From: Chloroflexota bacterium
GTDB lineage: Bacteria; Chloroflexota; Anaerolineae; B4-G1
Direction of reading: 5' to 3'
DNA: 12,726 nucleotides
Assembly: GCA_011046405.1 (NCBI GenBank)
Contig: DSAR01000298.1
Span: forward strand, 1 to 12,726
Numbering within the stretch: the stretch's first letter is position 1; each line of letters begins with the position of its first letter. Of the stretch, positions 7,901-12,726 are shown in pieces. The notes under the pieces were generated by a model. It worked only from the letters and a program-made list of their open reading frames with translations, searched no databases and was not told the DNA's origin. The position numbers and the translations under genes are program-made.

Positions 7901-10810
7901 TAACAAGGGTATGGCCGGCAAAAGGGCTGTGCGGTTGAAAGCGCCTACAAAAAACGTCAGGGCCAGCGCCGTCAAGGCCACCAGCCCCATCTTCTGCCAC
8001 AACAGACCCAGTTTCGTCTTCTTGCCGAATAGACGGATCGTGTGAGCCGAGGTCGTCCATTGCAAAAGTCGTTTGCGGGTAATGATCAGCCGGACCAGCG
8101 TCGTGATGATTGCATCCAACGCGATAAAGGTCTCGTAGGGTAAGAACACCAGCGTCAATCCCCATCGAGACGCGTCGATCACCAATGATCGCCAGACGTT
8201 TTTGAGCGTTTTCTCTCGTATACCTTGAAGCAGCGCCGTCACGATGCCGGTGGAGGCTGGCACCGCCATGGTCGATACGCCAAATAGGGTCCACAAGCAC
8301 GCCGCCCCCGGCAGGAGGAACCATCCACTGATCAGCAGGCCAAACAACGCCGGCTTTACCAGGCTGCGCCGGAGATTGTCCACGATCTTCCAGATATCGA
8401 GCGCCGAGAGGGTGTTGGGTAATCGCGCGCCATCAGCCCCCGGTACTCGGGGCAGCAGCCAGGGTAACAACTGCCAATCACCCCGGATCCAACGGTGCAT
8501 CCGCCGTGTGTATCCCAGGTAGTTGGATGGATAATCTTCGTACATCACCACATCGGTGACCAGTCCAACGCGCCCGTGAATGCCCTCGAATAGGTCGTGG
8601 CTGAGCAACGCATTCTCGGGAATGCGCCCGTCCAGGCCGCGTTCGAAAGCGTCTACGTCGTAAATCCCCTTGCCAACGTAGCTTCCCTCACCGAACAGAT
8701 CCTGGTATACGTCCGACACCGCCCGCGTGTATAGATCTAATCCAACGTCGCCGGCGAAGATACGCGAGAATAATGTTCGCCCGACACTGGTGGGCTTGAC
8801 CTCGACCCGAGGCTGAAGAATCGAGTACCCGGCGACCAGCGCATCGCTGTCGGCAGCGAATTCAGCCTGGTTCAGGGGATGGGCGATCGTGGCGATCAAT
8901 TGACGGGCCGTCTCTTTGGGCAAGACTGTGTCGGCATCCAGCGTAATGACGTAGCGGATATCCTGGAGACTGTGCATATTTCCCACGCAAACCCGATATG
9001 CGTGTGCTTCGCCCCTCAGCAGGCGGTTGAGTTCGATCAGCTTTCCTCGCTTGCGTTCCCAGCCCATCCAACAATCTTCGGCCGGGTTCCACGCTCGATC
9101 CCGATGGAAGAGGTAAAAGGGGTCTTCTCGCTCTCGACCGTATTGTCGATTGAGCGCCTCGATGCCGGCCTTCATGCGATCAATCACCGCTTCATCGCCG
9201 GGCATGTGCTGATGCGGCGCATCCGTAAAATCGGTGAGCAGCCCAAAGAATAGATTGGGATCGACATTGCCCAGGTAGTGGCGTTCCAATTGCGGCAACA
9301 GGGAATCTACCTCGTCGACCCCGGCCAGTATCGCCGGGATGACCACGATGCTGCGGCAAGTCGACGGCACGCCAGCTTGAAAATCCAACTTGGCCAATGG
9401 GTTGGGGGGGACGAGGTGGGTCACGAGACGATTGACCAGATTGACAGAAATGGCCGTAACCGGCAGCAGGCTTAACAATCCAGCCAGAGCCAATTGGGCG
9501 GGCGATCCGCCAATCTGAGCTGTATATCCCACGATGCAAAACAGGATGGCGAAGGTACACGCCAGGATGCTTCCGAGATATACGCGCATCGGATGCTTGA
9601 GCACCCATCGCCAGGCCCGTTCCGACGCCGTCGGTCGATACGCCAAACGCGCCTCGACCTGCTCTCGTCCGGCGTCCAGTAGATAGAAGCCCACGTGGGT
9701 TGGTCGAGACAGTCTCAGACCCTGCCAATCACCTTTGCTGGATGATCCATCCTCGTCATCGTCTGTTCCATGTTCCCACAGCTCTTCGTAGATGTACTCG
9801 TCCGCATCTTCCGCGATAGGAGTCCCATATCGCTGTTCCTTGACCGGAGAATGCTCGATTGTATCTTCCCGTGATGAGGGTAATGAGGCCGCGTGCTCCT
9901 GGGCCAAATCGACGACCGTTCGAGCAACGATCTCCTCCGCACAACCCGCTGACTCGGCCAACGCTTCCAGCACGCCCCGGTAACGGTCCCGGGTCTCAAA
10001 ATCCATCTGGGCGTAAATGTGCGCTGGATCGTGGTGTAGAATCCTCTCTACCAGGCTGAGACGCTCGAAGAATCCGTTCCAATCTTGCGCCGATAGGAAG
10101 CGCAAGCTCGAGATACAGTTGGCGACGACCACGTCATCGGTGAGATCATCTGGAGGAGGGGATGAGGGCAAAACATCCTCGACCGCTTCGTCGATTCTGG
10201 GCAAGGGCGACGCTGTGATATTGGCGATAGCCTGTGATAGGCACTCCAATATACTTGAACGCAACATCGTGGGCAATGCCCATAATTCCCCCATAGCCAA
10301 CGGGGTGACCTGTTGGTAGGCCTCGACAAAGCGCGCTATCTGATCCATGTCGACCGGCTGCTCGCAGTGCCCAATAATTTCGCGGGCCAGCACGTATACC
10401 CGTGGGTATCCTTCGAGCGATGGGCGCGTGAGCCTGGGCAGTTTGCGATAGTAGCCTGACGGCATATCCTCACGTACTTGGCGCAACGCCTGCTGGATGA
10501 TGTAGAAGTTATCCAGGACCCATTCGGCCGCGTACGACATCGCCCGCTGGGTCTCGGTCATCTGCCCAAAATGGTCCCGGGCCTCGCGGAGCAACGACTC
10601 ATACGCTTCCAGGCGACTCATCAAGCGAGGGCCACCCATAACTTTTCGCTCTTTTTGGACGGTCCTGTGCTGCTTGGCCAACCAAACTGCCATATCGTTC
10701 ACCGAATTGGGCTCATGGTCCGCATGCTCTGATAGGGTTTCCAGATCATCAGGCTCAGAACCGGGCGTTATGGACGTCGCGTCAGTTTTCGATGAGTGCT
10801 TCTCACGCAT
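1946..10810 (-). CDS. ndvB: Cyclic beta-1,2-glucan synthase, three-module (GT84-GH189-GH94)
   Basis: This 2954-residue membrane enzyme is expected to build beta-1,2-glucan chains from UDP-glucose, cyclise them and set their length by phosphorolysis. Residues 1-400 are hydrophilic, with an acidic stretch just before two membrane helices (about 410-431 and 438-460). The glycosyltransferase module (about 480-800) has D625-A-D627, H738-D-L-F-E-G and R773-W774-I-R-G-D-W-Q. More membrane helices follow to about 980. The cyclisation module spans about 985-1625, with a helical insert near 1150-1350, and includes RTSPTNLGLS, FLNWYDTRNLKPLLPRYVST, the W-G-I-S-E1491-S motif and H-S-Y-M-V-H-H-H-G-M-S. 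The GH94 part has two beta-sandwich regions (from about 1670 and 2180) and an alpha/alpha barrel (about 2490-2880) with S-H-D2627-W-N-D2630-G-F, the expected general-acid motif. Proteobacterial NdvB/Cgs proteins are usually around 2800-2900 residues, so this one is full length with nothing visibly broken. The ATG follows the stress-protein stop by 3 bp, with AAAGGG 9 bp upstream. No exporter (NdvA/Cgt type) is in view. Confidence 0.95.
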   Translation of the reverse strand: MREKHSSKTDATSITPGSEPDDLETLSEHADHEPNSVNDMAVWLAKQHRTVQKERKVMGGPRLMSRLEAYESLLREARDHFGQMTETQRAMSYAAEWVLDNFYIIQQALRQVREDMPSGYYRKLPRLTRPSLEGYPRVYVLAREIIGHCEQPVDMDQIARFVEAYQQVTPLAMGELWALPTMLRSSILECLSQAIANITASPLPRIDEAVEDVLPSSPPPDDLTDDVVVANCISSLRFLSAQDWNGFFERLSLVERILHHDPAHIYAQMDFETRDRYRGVLEALAESAGCAEEIVARTVVDLAQEHAASLPSSREDTIEHSPVKEQRYGTPIAEDADEYIYEELWEHGTDDDEDGSSSKGDWQGLRLSRPTHVGFYLLDAGREQVEARLAYRPTASERAWRWVLKHPMRVYLGSILACTFAILFCIVGYTAQIGGSPAQLALAGLLSLLPVTAISVNLVNRLVTHLVPPNPLAKLDFQAGVPSTCRSIVVIPAILAGVDEVDSLLPQLERHYLGNVDPNLFFGLLTDFTDAPHQHMPGDEAVIDRMKAGIEALNRQYGREREDPFYLFHRDRAWNPAEDCWMGWERKRGKLIELNRLLRGEAHAYRVCVGNMHSLQDIRYVITLDADTVLPKETARQLIATIAHPLNQAEFAADSDALVAGYSILQPRVEVKPTSVGRTLFSRIFAGDVGLDLYTRAVSDVYQDLFGEGSYVGKGIYDVDAFERGLDGRIPENALLSHDLFEGIHGRVGLVTDVVMYEDYPSNYLGYTRRMHRWIRGDWQLLPWLLPRVPGADGARLPNTLSALDIWKIVDNLRRSLVKPALFGLLISGWFLLPGAACLWTLFGVSTMAVPASTGIVTALLQGIREKTLKNVWRSLVIDASRWGLTLVFLPYETFIALDAIITTLVRLIITRKRLLQWTTSAHTIRLFGKKTKLGLLWQKMGLVALTALALTFFVGAFNRTALLPAIPLLFLWVQSPQIAYFISRALPRRQDKLSEEQHRQLRRLTRRMWLYFEQFVGPEDHWLPPDHFQEDPRGLVARRTSPTNLGLSLLSTLGAYDLGYIGAMDLVLRLRLTFENMEKLAWYRGHFLNWYDTRNLKPLLPRYVSTVDSGNLAACLLTLRQALLALPHDNIIRWERWQGLLDALDVLGEVVAEVDESDCVEAIEALLTHLDAIRRQVLAVQGQPMAWGPLLNELTDKTWEEIQDILLTLVACDTYTLDARVLGDLRIWVERVKSQLEGLRQEFDMLAPWVSALNQAPKLFAWASADTELAQAWAALLEILSAVPALADVPKTCRAGEKCLGDLQTALAKQSPDDLRHQIGPDAESWIQEAQDWRRQLASRLGSTRMTAETLLISYRDLAEQSESLFREMDFAFLFNEQRQVFHIGYNVDAETLDGNFYDLMASEARIASLLAIAKGDVPQSHWLHLARPITQIDGRRTLLSWNASMFEYLMPPLIMRNYAGTLLEQSCQAAVASQIAYARRRNVPWGISESGYYRFDANQNYQYRGFGVPGLGFKRGLNEDLVIAPYASLLALALEPKAVMQNIQQLVALGMLGRYGFYEAIDYSAERLASGQKHAIVHSYMVHHHGMSLLSILNYLQNDVMVRRFHTDPRIQSVQLLLQEQIPYEAPIEEKPHPDEFRPVRPPQPLIDATPWSVPVDAALPQVHACSNGRYTVYITNRGSGYSAWQDVALTRWRADATLDSWGTWIYVQEHTQDDRPKHAPWSATAQPIGVQPESYEVIFHTHQVEFRRREHGVSLRMEVTVSPDDDVELRRIALTNHSDQTRRFTLTSYGEVSLAPPSAERRHPAFNKLFVESEYLSDLNCLLFRRRPRSAEEKPVWLAHSLVMEQGKAIAQGYESDRARFLGRGHTPRSPLALSRAPGDDGTTGATLDPIMSLAQTLDVPPHSTAELAYITVAARSSREALSLIRQYRAWPTVTRAFNQARARCELELHRLDLDASDVAGIQRLLSALLYPNAALRADPVILMANTQGQPALWPYAISGDYPILLVRIYEEDEIDLVRQALQAHVYWRNRQIQVDLVILNERESGYDQEQHGRILRLIDQMNSGDFLNRRGGIFVLRADQMNTEEQILLQTAARVILVGRRGTLLEQAAAVQRRREHLPTLTPTLTTPVSETAPPSPVERARDLLYDNGIGGFSRDGKEYVIYVEQDQLPPNPWINVIANSELGCLVSETGLGYTWAINSGENKLTPWRNDPVSNTPAEAIYLRDEETGDVWSPTPLPAGDDEPYLVRHGIGYSTFEHHSHGIEQEVRIFVIPDAPVKVVQLRLRNRSQRNRRITAAYYAEWVLGPDRDVHQQYVVSEFDAVDNVLLARNAYNVEFSERIAFLSSNRAPHGLTTDRSEFLGQRGGYRHPEALGRIALSNTVKVGVDPCAALQVVAWLAPGETEDVFFLLGQGNDREETLQLVRQYQDSSTLTYAWQAMNVRWENLLETITVQTPDPAMDLLLNRWLLYQTLVCRVWGRSALYQSSGAFGYRDQLQDVMALVHAAPDLVREHILRAAHHQFEEGDVLHWWHPPSGRGVRTRCSDDLLWLPFVTAYYVATVGDVAILDETEPFLTGDPLSEDEHERYGQYEQTPEAHSLYEHCLRAIKRGTTVGPHGLPLIGSHDWNDGFSRVGIEGRGESIWLGWFLYDTLIRFAPLCEQRGDADLADRYRQHAETLRHNLEKAAWDEALGEDPGGTWYRRAYYDDGTPLGSAQNEECQIDSLAQSWAVLSGAADPDRATQAMEAVYERLVKPDEQLILLFTPPFDETPHDPGYVKGYLPGIRENGGQYTHAALWAVWAFAELGEGDRAEALFRLLNPIYHGDSAEKIARYRVEPYVVAADVYSVPPHVGRGGWTWYTGSAGWMYRLGIEAILGVQREGNRLYIDPCIPKHWDAYEMTYRDDKTVYRIRVENPQRVNRGVRRITMDGDTVPGQAIELTGDGRRHDVQVLLG

Positions 10811-10825
10811 ACTTTAATGCCCTTT
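10811..10825 (-). promoter_or_regulatory. Shine-Dalgarno and coupling junction between stress protein and synthase
   Basis: AAAGGG (minus strand, 10825-10820) lies inside the last codons of the stress-protein gene, 9 bp before the synthase ATG. The stress-protein TAA (10816-10814) is separated from that ATG by only 3 bp. Ribosomes finishing the first gene would re-initiate on the second, so the two proteins should be made in a fixed relation. Confidence 0.75.
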
Positions 10826-11770
10826 GTGTTGTCTGGCAGCCATCTCGGCCTGGGTACTTTCCAATTCACCCTCCGAAAGATCCTGCACGATCAGCAGCGG
10901 CGTCGTACCGTAAGCGATGAAATTCAGGGCGACACTCCCGTAAGGCCACCTGTTTCCTCCGGAGTATCCATGGGCGCTCAATAAAACCAGGTCGACTTTC
11001 TCCTGTTCGACCAGATCGTGAAGCATCGCCACCGCGCTGTCGCCGACTTCCAATCGAATCTGAGCGGGAATTGGCAGGCGATCCTGGAGTTGTTTGAAGC
11101 ATTGCCTGGCTGCCTTTTGATTGTGCCTGACCACCTTTTCCGCCAGCGCTATTTCCTCCTGTGAAAGCGGAACGGGGCGAGGCATGTCTGGCAGACATAC
11201 GACGTGCGCCAACAGAAACTCGGATTCGTGGAAACGGGCTAATTTTGTCGCCAGCGGCAAAACGCACTCTGCGCGTTTGGAACAATCCAATGGAACCATC
11301 AGACGGCGGTACCTCAAACCATCCCAATCGTACTTGATGGATTGGTAAGCTCGCACGATCATAATGGGCATGCAGGCGCGTAAGATGATTTTCTGTACGA
11401 CGCCGCTGATATTCCACCCACTCAAGCCGCTCCGGCCGTGGCTGCTGAGAATGATCAGGTCGATATCCCGATCGCGTGCAAACTCTGTAATGCGCTCGGC
11501 GGCTCGTCCTTCCATAATCTCCCAATTGACGCCTGACAGCATCCCGCTAAGGCGGGTGACGAGGCTGTCGAGATAGGACTCAGCCTCAGCCTTATGGATA
11601 TGCCAACCCAGTAGATCCGTGGACTGGGCCCGTTCAGTAGCCTGAGAGCGTTCCAAAACGCGCAATAGGGTCATCTCGGCATCAAATGCCCGGGATAACG
11701 CCACCGCGTGAGGTAAAACGCATTCAGCCAGTGGAGAACCGTCCAACGGAACGAGGATACGCTCAAACAT
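10814..11770 (-). CDS. Tandem-domain universal stress protein (UspA superfamily)
   Basis: This is a soluble cytoplasmic protein of 318 residues with two fused Usp domains, about 1-142 and 155-300. Each opens with the family strand and acidic residue (ILVPLDGS with D10; LMVPLDCS with D162). Each ends with the loop that binds ATP in many family members: S109-S-H-G112 up to G123-V, and S265-A-H-G268 up to G278-S. The second loop has the usual nine residues between the glycines followed by Ser. The first has ten and then Val, so nucleotide binding by domain 1 may be weakened or lost. The start is supported by AAAGGAG 8 bp upstream. The tail after about 300 is charged and probably flexible. Such proteins respond to starvation, osmotic or energy stress, but their biochemical output is often unknown. 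It is the first gene of the unit leading into the glucan synthase, so a role in sensing for or tuning that enzyme is possible but not shown. Confidence 0.93.
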   Translation of the reverse strand: MFERILVPLDGSPLAECVLPHAVALSRAFDAEMTLLRVLERSQATERAQSTDLLGWHIHKAEAESYLDSLVTRLSGMLSGVNWEIMEGRAAERITEFARDRDIDLIILSSHGRSGLSGWNISGVVQKIILRACMPIMIVRAYQSIKYDWDGLRYRRLMVPLDCSKRAECVLPLATKLARFHESEFLLAHVVCLPDMPRPVPLSQEEIALAEKVVRHNQKAARQCFKQLQDRLPIPAQIRLEVGDSAVAMLHDLVEQEKVDLVLLSAHGYSGGNRWPYGSVALNFIAYGTTPLLIVQDLSEGELESTQAEMAARQHKGH

Positions 11771-11778
11771 AATTCCGT

Positions 11779-11785
11779 CTCCTTT
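11779..11785 (-). promoter_or_regulatory. Shine-Dalgarno sequence of the universal stress protein gene
   Basis: AAAGGAG on the minus strand, 8 bp before the ATG at 11770, is a near-ideal ribosome binding site and fixes the start. Its AGGAGA core also occurs in the 3' arm of the leader hairpin further upstream, so one leader segment could pair with either copy. Confidence 0.85.
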
Positions 11786-11853
11786 CTGTCTAGATTATGC
11801 ATTGGCTGGTCCTGTGTTTAGAATCCATTCGTGGAATACCTAAATTTACAGAA

Positions 11854-11898
11854 TTCTCCTGTTCACCGGGGGAATAATGAGGGAGGTAAACAGGAGAA
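11854..11898 (-). promoter_or_regulatory. Long hairpin in the leader of the stress-protein mRNA
   Basis: TTCTCCTGTTTACC (minus strand, 11898-11885) and GGTGAACAGGAGAA (11867-11854) pair over 14 positions with a 17-nt loop. The single non-Watson-Crick position is a G-U wobble in minus-strand RNA but an A-C mismatch in plus-strand RNA, so the structure is best formed in the stress-protein transcript. It would lie about 10 to 55 nt from the predicted 5' end. No T-run follows it, so it is not an intrinsic terminator. Stabilisation of the mRNA, protein binding or translational control are all possible. Confidence 0.7.
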
Positions 11899-11913
11899 GG
11901 GTAGCTTGATCGA

Positions 11914-11942
11914 AGTATACCCCGGTCAACATGGGATGTCAA
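11914..11942 (-). promoter_or_regulatory. Predicted strong promoter for the stress protein-glucan synthase unit
   Basis: On the minus strand TTGACA (11942-11937), a 17-bp spacer and TATACT (11919-11914) make a near-consensus housekeeping (sigma-70/sigma-A type) promoter. Transcription would start near 11907, giving a leader of about 137 nt before the ATG at 11770. Confidence 0.8.
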
Positions 11943-11948
11943 ATCTAT

Positions 11949-11964
11949 GAAGCAGACAGGCTTC
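11949..11964. promoter_or_regulatory. Dyad between the two divergent -35 boxes (candidate operator)
   Basis: GAAGC (11949-11953) and GCTTC (11960-11964) are perfect inverted arms around a 6-bp centre. The dyad sits almost exactly midway in the 25-bp gap between the two divergent -35 hexamers. The position suits a regulator acting on both promoters. The arms are short, so the regulator assignment is only inferred. Confidence 0.4.
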
Positions 11965-11967
11965 GGT

Positions 11968-11996
11968 TTGACAATTTCGCCACTTCCCCTTATACT
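11968..11996 (+). promoter_or_regulatory. Predicted strong promoter for the SlyD-type isomerase
   Basis: TTGACA (11968-11973), a 17-bp spacer and TATACT (11991-11996) form a near-consensus promoter pointing right. Transcription would start near 12003, leaving a leader of about 127 nt that contains a terminator-like hairpin. Confidence 0.82.
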
Positions 11997-12018
11997 CATA
12001 CCCGTAAGAATGAGTAAG
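11989..12018. promoter_or_regulatory. Inverted repeat spanning the -10 box and start site of the isomerase promoter
   Basis: CTTATACTCAT (11989-11999) and ATGAGTAAG (12010-12018) are inverted arms. They share CTCAT/ATGAG and CTTA/TAAG; one arm carries two extra bases. The left arm overlaps the TATACT hexamer and the right arm lies just past the predicted start site, which is where a repressor would block initiation. An 8-bp palindrome TGAGCTCA follows at 12033-12040. Confidence 0.4.
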
Positions 12019-12041
12019 CTCTGTTTCGGAAATGAGCTCAA

Positions 12042-12078
12042 CCGCCCAGACTTACATAAGGTGGGGCGGGTTTTTTTT
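12042..12078 (+). terminator. Intrinsic terminator-like hairpin in the isomerase leader
   Basis: CCGCCC (12042-12047) pairs with GGGCGG (12064-12069), and eight T residues follow at 12071-12078. Inside the loop CTT and AAG can pair to extend the stem. No gene precedes it on the plus strand, yet it lies about 40 nt downstream of the predicted start site and 52 bp before the isomerase ATG. It therefore looks like an attenuator, or the end of a small RNA of about 75 nt starting at the isomerase promoter. Confidence 0.65.
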
Positions 12079-12114
12079 GCAATTTCCCGGAGAGATTGGG
12101 AGTAAGACTTTCAG

Positions 12115-12121
12115 AAAGGTG
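12115..12121 (+). promoter_or_regulatory. Shine-Dalgarno sequence of the isomerase
   Basis: AAAGGTG lies 8 bp before the ATG at 12130. It is only 2 bp from an in-frame TTG at 12124, which is too close to work, so the ATG is chosen. CTTT just upstream (12108-12111) could fold onto the AAAG and partly hide the site. Confidence 0.75.
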
Positions 12122-12129
12122 AATTGATA

Positions 12130-12645
12130 ATGACAGAAGAGACACTTAAGGTCGCTGATGACTTAGTCGTCAGCCTCGACTATACCCTTCGACTCGACAA
12201 CGATGAAATCGTCGATACCTCGGCCGATCGAGAACCGTTGCAGTTCCTGCAGGGCCAAGGACAGATTATCCCCGGTCTTGAGCAGGCGCTGTACGGCATG
12301 GCGCTAGGGGAGGAGAAAAACGTGGAGGTCGCGCCGGCCGAGGGATATGGCGTCCATAACCCCGACGCGACCCAGGTAGTTGCCCACGACATGTTCCCTG
12401 AGGACGTCGACCTGGAGCCCGGCATGGGTTTCCGGATGCAGGATCAACAGGGACGGTCCCTCTTGGCGTTCGTGGATGAAATTCGCGAAGACGAGGTGGT
12501 GTTAGACTTCAATCATCCCCTGGCGGGTGAGACGCTGCACTTCCACGTCCAGGTCGCCGGTCTCAGGAAAGCGACGGAGCAGGAACTGGCGGCCGTTTGC
12601 GGCACCGGATGCGCTGGATGTGCGTCGGCTGGCGTATGTAGCTGA
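12130..12645 (+). CDS. slyD: SlyD-type FKBP peptidyl-prolyl cis-trans isomerase
   Basis: This 171-residue cytoplasmic protein should catalyse prolyl cis-trans isomerisation and act as a folding chaperone. The FKBP core is split, as in SlyD: residues 8-75 hold D17-Y18, the G-Q-I-I-P-G-L-E active-site stretch (44-51) and the AEGYG turn (70-74). About residues 76-126 form the inserted flap domain that binds unfolded chains. D-F-N-H-P-L-A-G (126-133) and the last strand then close the core. The tail has four cysteines (C157, C161, C164, C170) in a C-x3-C-x2-C-x5-C spacing and no histidines. It is shorter than the His/Cys-rich nickel-binding tail of Escherichia coli SlyD but may still bind metal. 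The gene stands alone, diverges from the stress-protein unit, and ends at a strong hairpin terminator 24 bp after the stop. Its leader suggests control after initiation. Confidence 0.93.
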   Translation: MTEETLKVADDLVVSLDYTLRLDNDEIVDTSADREPLQFLQGQGQIIPGLEQALYGMALGEEKNVEVAPAEGYGVHNPDATQVVAHDMFPEDVDLEPGMGFRMQDQQGRSLLAFVDEIREDEVVLDFNHPLAGETLHFHVQVAGLRKATEQELAAVCGTGCAGCASAGVCS

Positions 12646-12669
12646 CGCGGCGTTTGACATAAACGTCTG

Positions 12670-12709
12670 AAAAGTCCCCAAGGGTCTCGTGTGCCCTTGG
12701 GGACTTTTT
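12670..12709 (+). terminator. Strong intrinsic terminator after the isomerase, probably bidirectional
   Basis: A perfect 15-bp stem (AAAAGTCCCCAAGGG at 12670-12684, pairing with 12694-12708) encloses a 9-nt loop and ends in five T residues. The A-run on the left means it could also stop leftward transcription from beyond the window, which would insulate the isomerase from a convergent neighbour. Confidence 0.95.
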
Positions 12710-12726
12710 ACGTCTCGATGACGTCA

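Noticed and set aside
11790..12041. 83-codon minus-strand open frame in the divergent region
   Set aside because: It runs through both promoters and the leader hairpin, has no good start or Shine-Dalgarno sequence, and its protein is featureless.
12124..12129. TTG start adding two residues to the isomerase
   Set aside because: It lies only 2 bp from the Shine-Dalgarno sequence, whereas the ATG at 12130 is at the normal 8-bp distance.
12719..12726. TGACGTCA palindrome at the window end
   Set aside because: An 8-bp palindrome cut off by the window edge cannot be judged without its downstream context.

Overview
The window looks like a bacterial chromosome fragment of moderately high GC. It carries four convincing protein genes, no RNA genes, no CRISPR array and no mobile-element genes. 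The most likely host is a member of Chloroflexota (an Anaerolineae-type bacterium). This is an inference, resting on short intergenic repeats of a type I associate with such genomes (TCCTGAGCGTAGTCGAAGGA, ATTCGTG-type repeats, a GGTAGC-type heptamer array) and on the protein families. No ribosomal or phylogenetic marker is present to settle it.

Layout. On the minus strand, read right to left, lie a tandem-domain universal stress protein (10814-11770), a giant cyclic beta-1,2-glucan synthase (1946-10810, 2954 aa, 70% of the window) and a lactate permease family transporter (131-1747). The stress protein and the synthase are 3 bp apart and almost certainly co-transcribed and translationally coupled. 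The permease follows after a 198-bp gap with a plausible promoter of its own. On the plus strand a SlyD-type FKBP peptidyl-prolyl isomerase (12130-12645) is divergently transcribed and ends at a strong bidirectional terminator (12670-12709).

Regulation. The 359-bp divergent region (11771-12129) is the most structured non-coding part. It has two back-to-back promoters of TTGACA-17 nt-TATACT type, with a GAAGC/GCTTC dyad between their -35 boxes. A 14-bp hairpin lies near the 5' end of the stress-protein leader; its arm could alternatively pair with that gene's Shine-Dalgarno sequence. An intrinsic-terminator-like hairpin with eight T residues sits between the isomerase promoter and its start codon, which suggests attenuation or a small RNA. 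The permease promoter region has two abutting 8-bp direct repeats in its spacer and a (TGAG)7 microsatellite in the predicted leader.

How the genes may work together (inference). The synthase has a membrane-embedded GT84 module, a GH189 cyclisation module and a GH94 chain-trimming phosphorylase module, so it should make cyclic beta-1,2-glucan from UDP-glucose. Such glucans serve in osmotic adaptation or host interaction in proteobacteria. Placing it directly behind a universal stress protein suggests stress-linked production. No dedicated glucan exporter or glucan-modifying gene is in the window. I see no clearly new multi-gene system; the best candidates for novelty are the RNA leaders of the divergent region and the Usp-synthase pairing.
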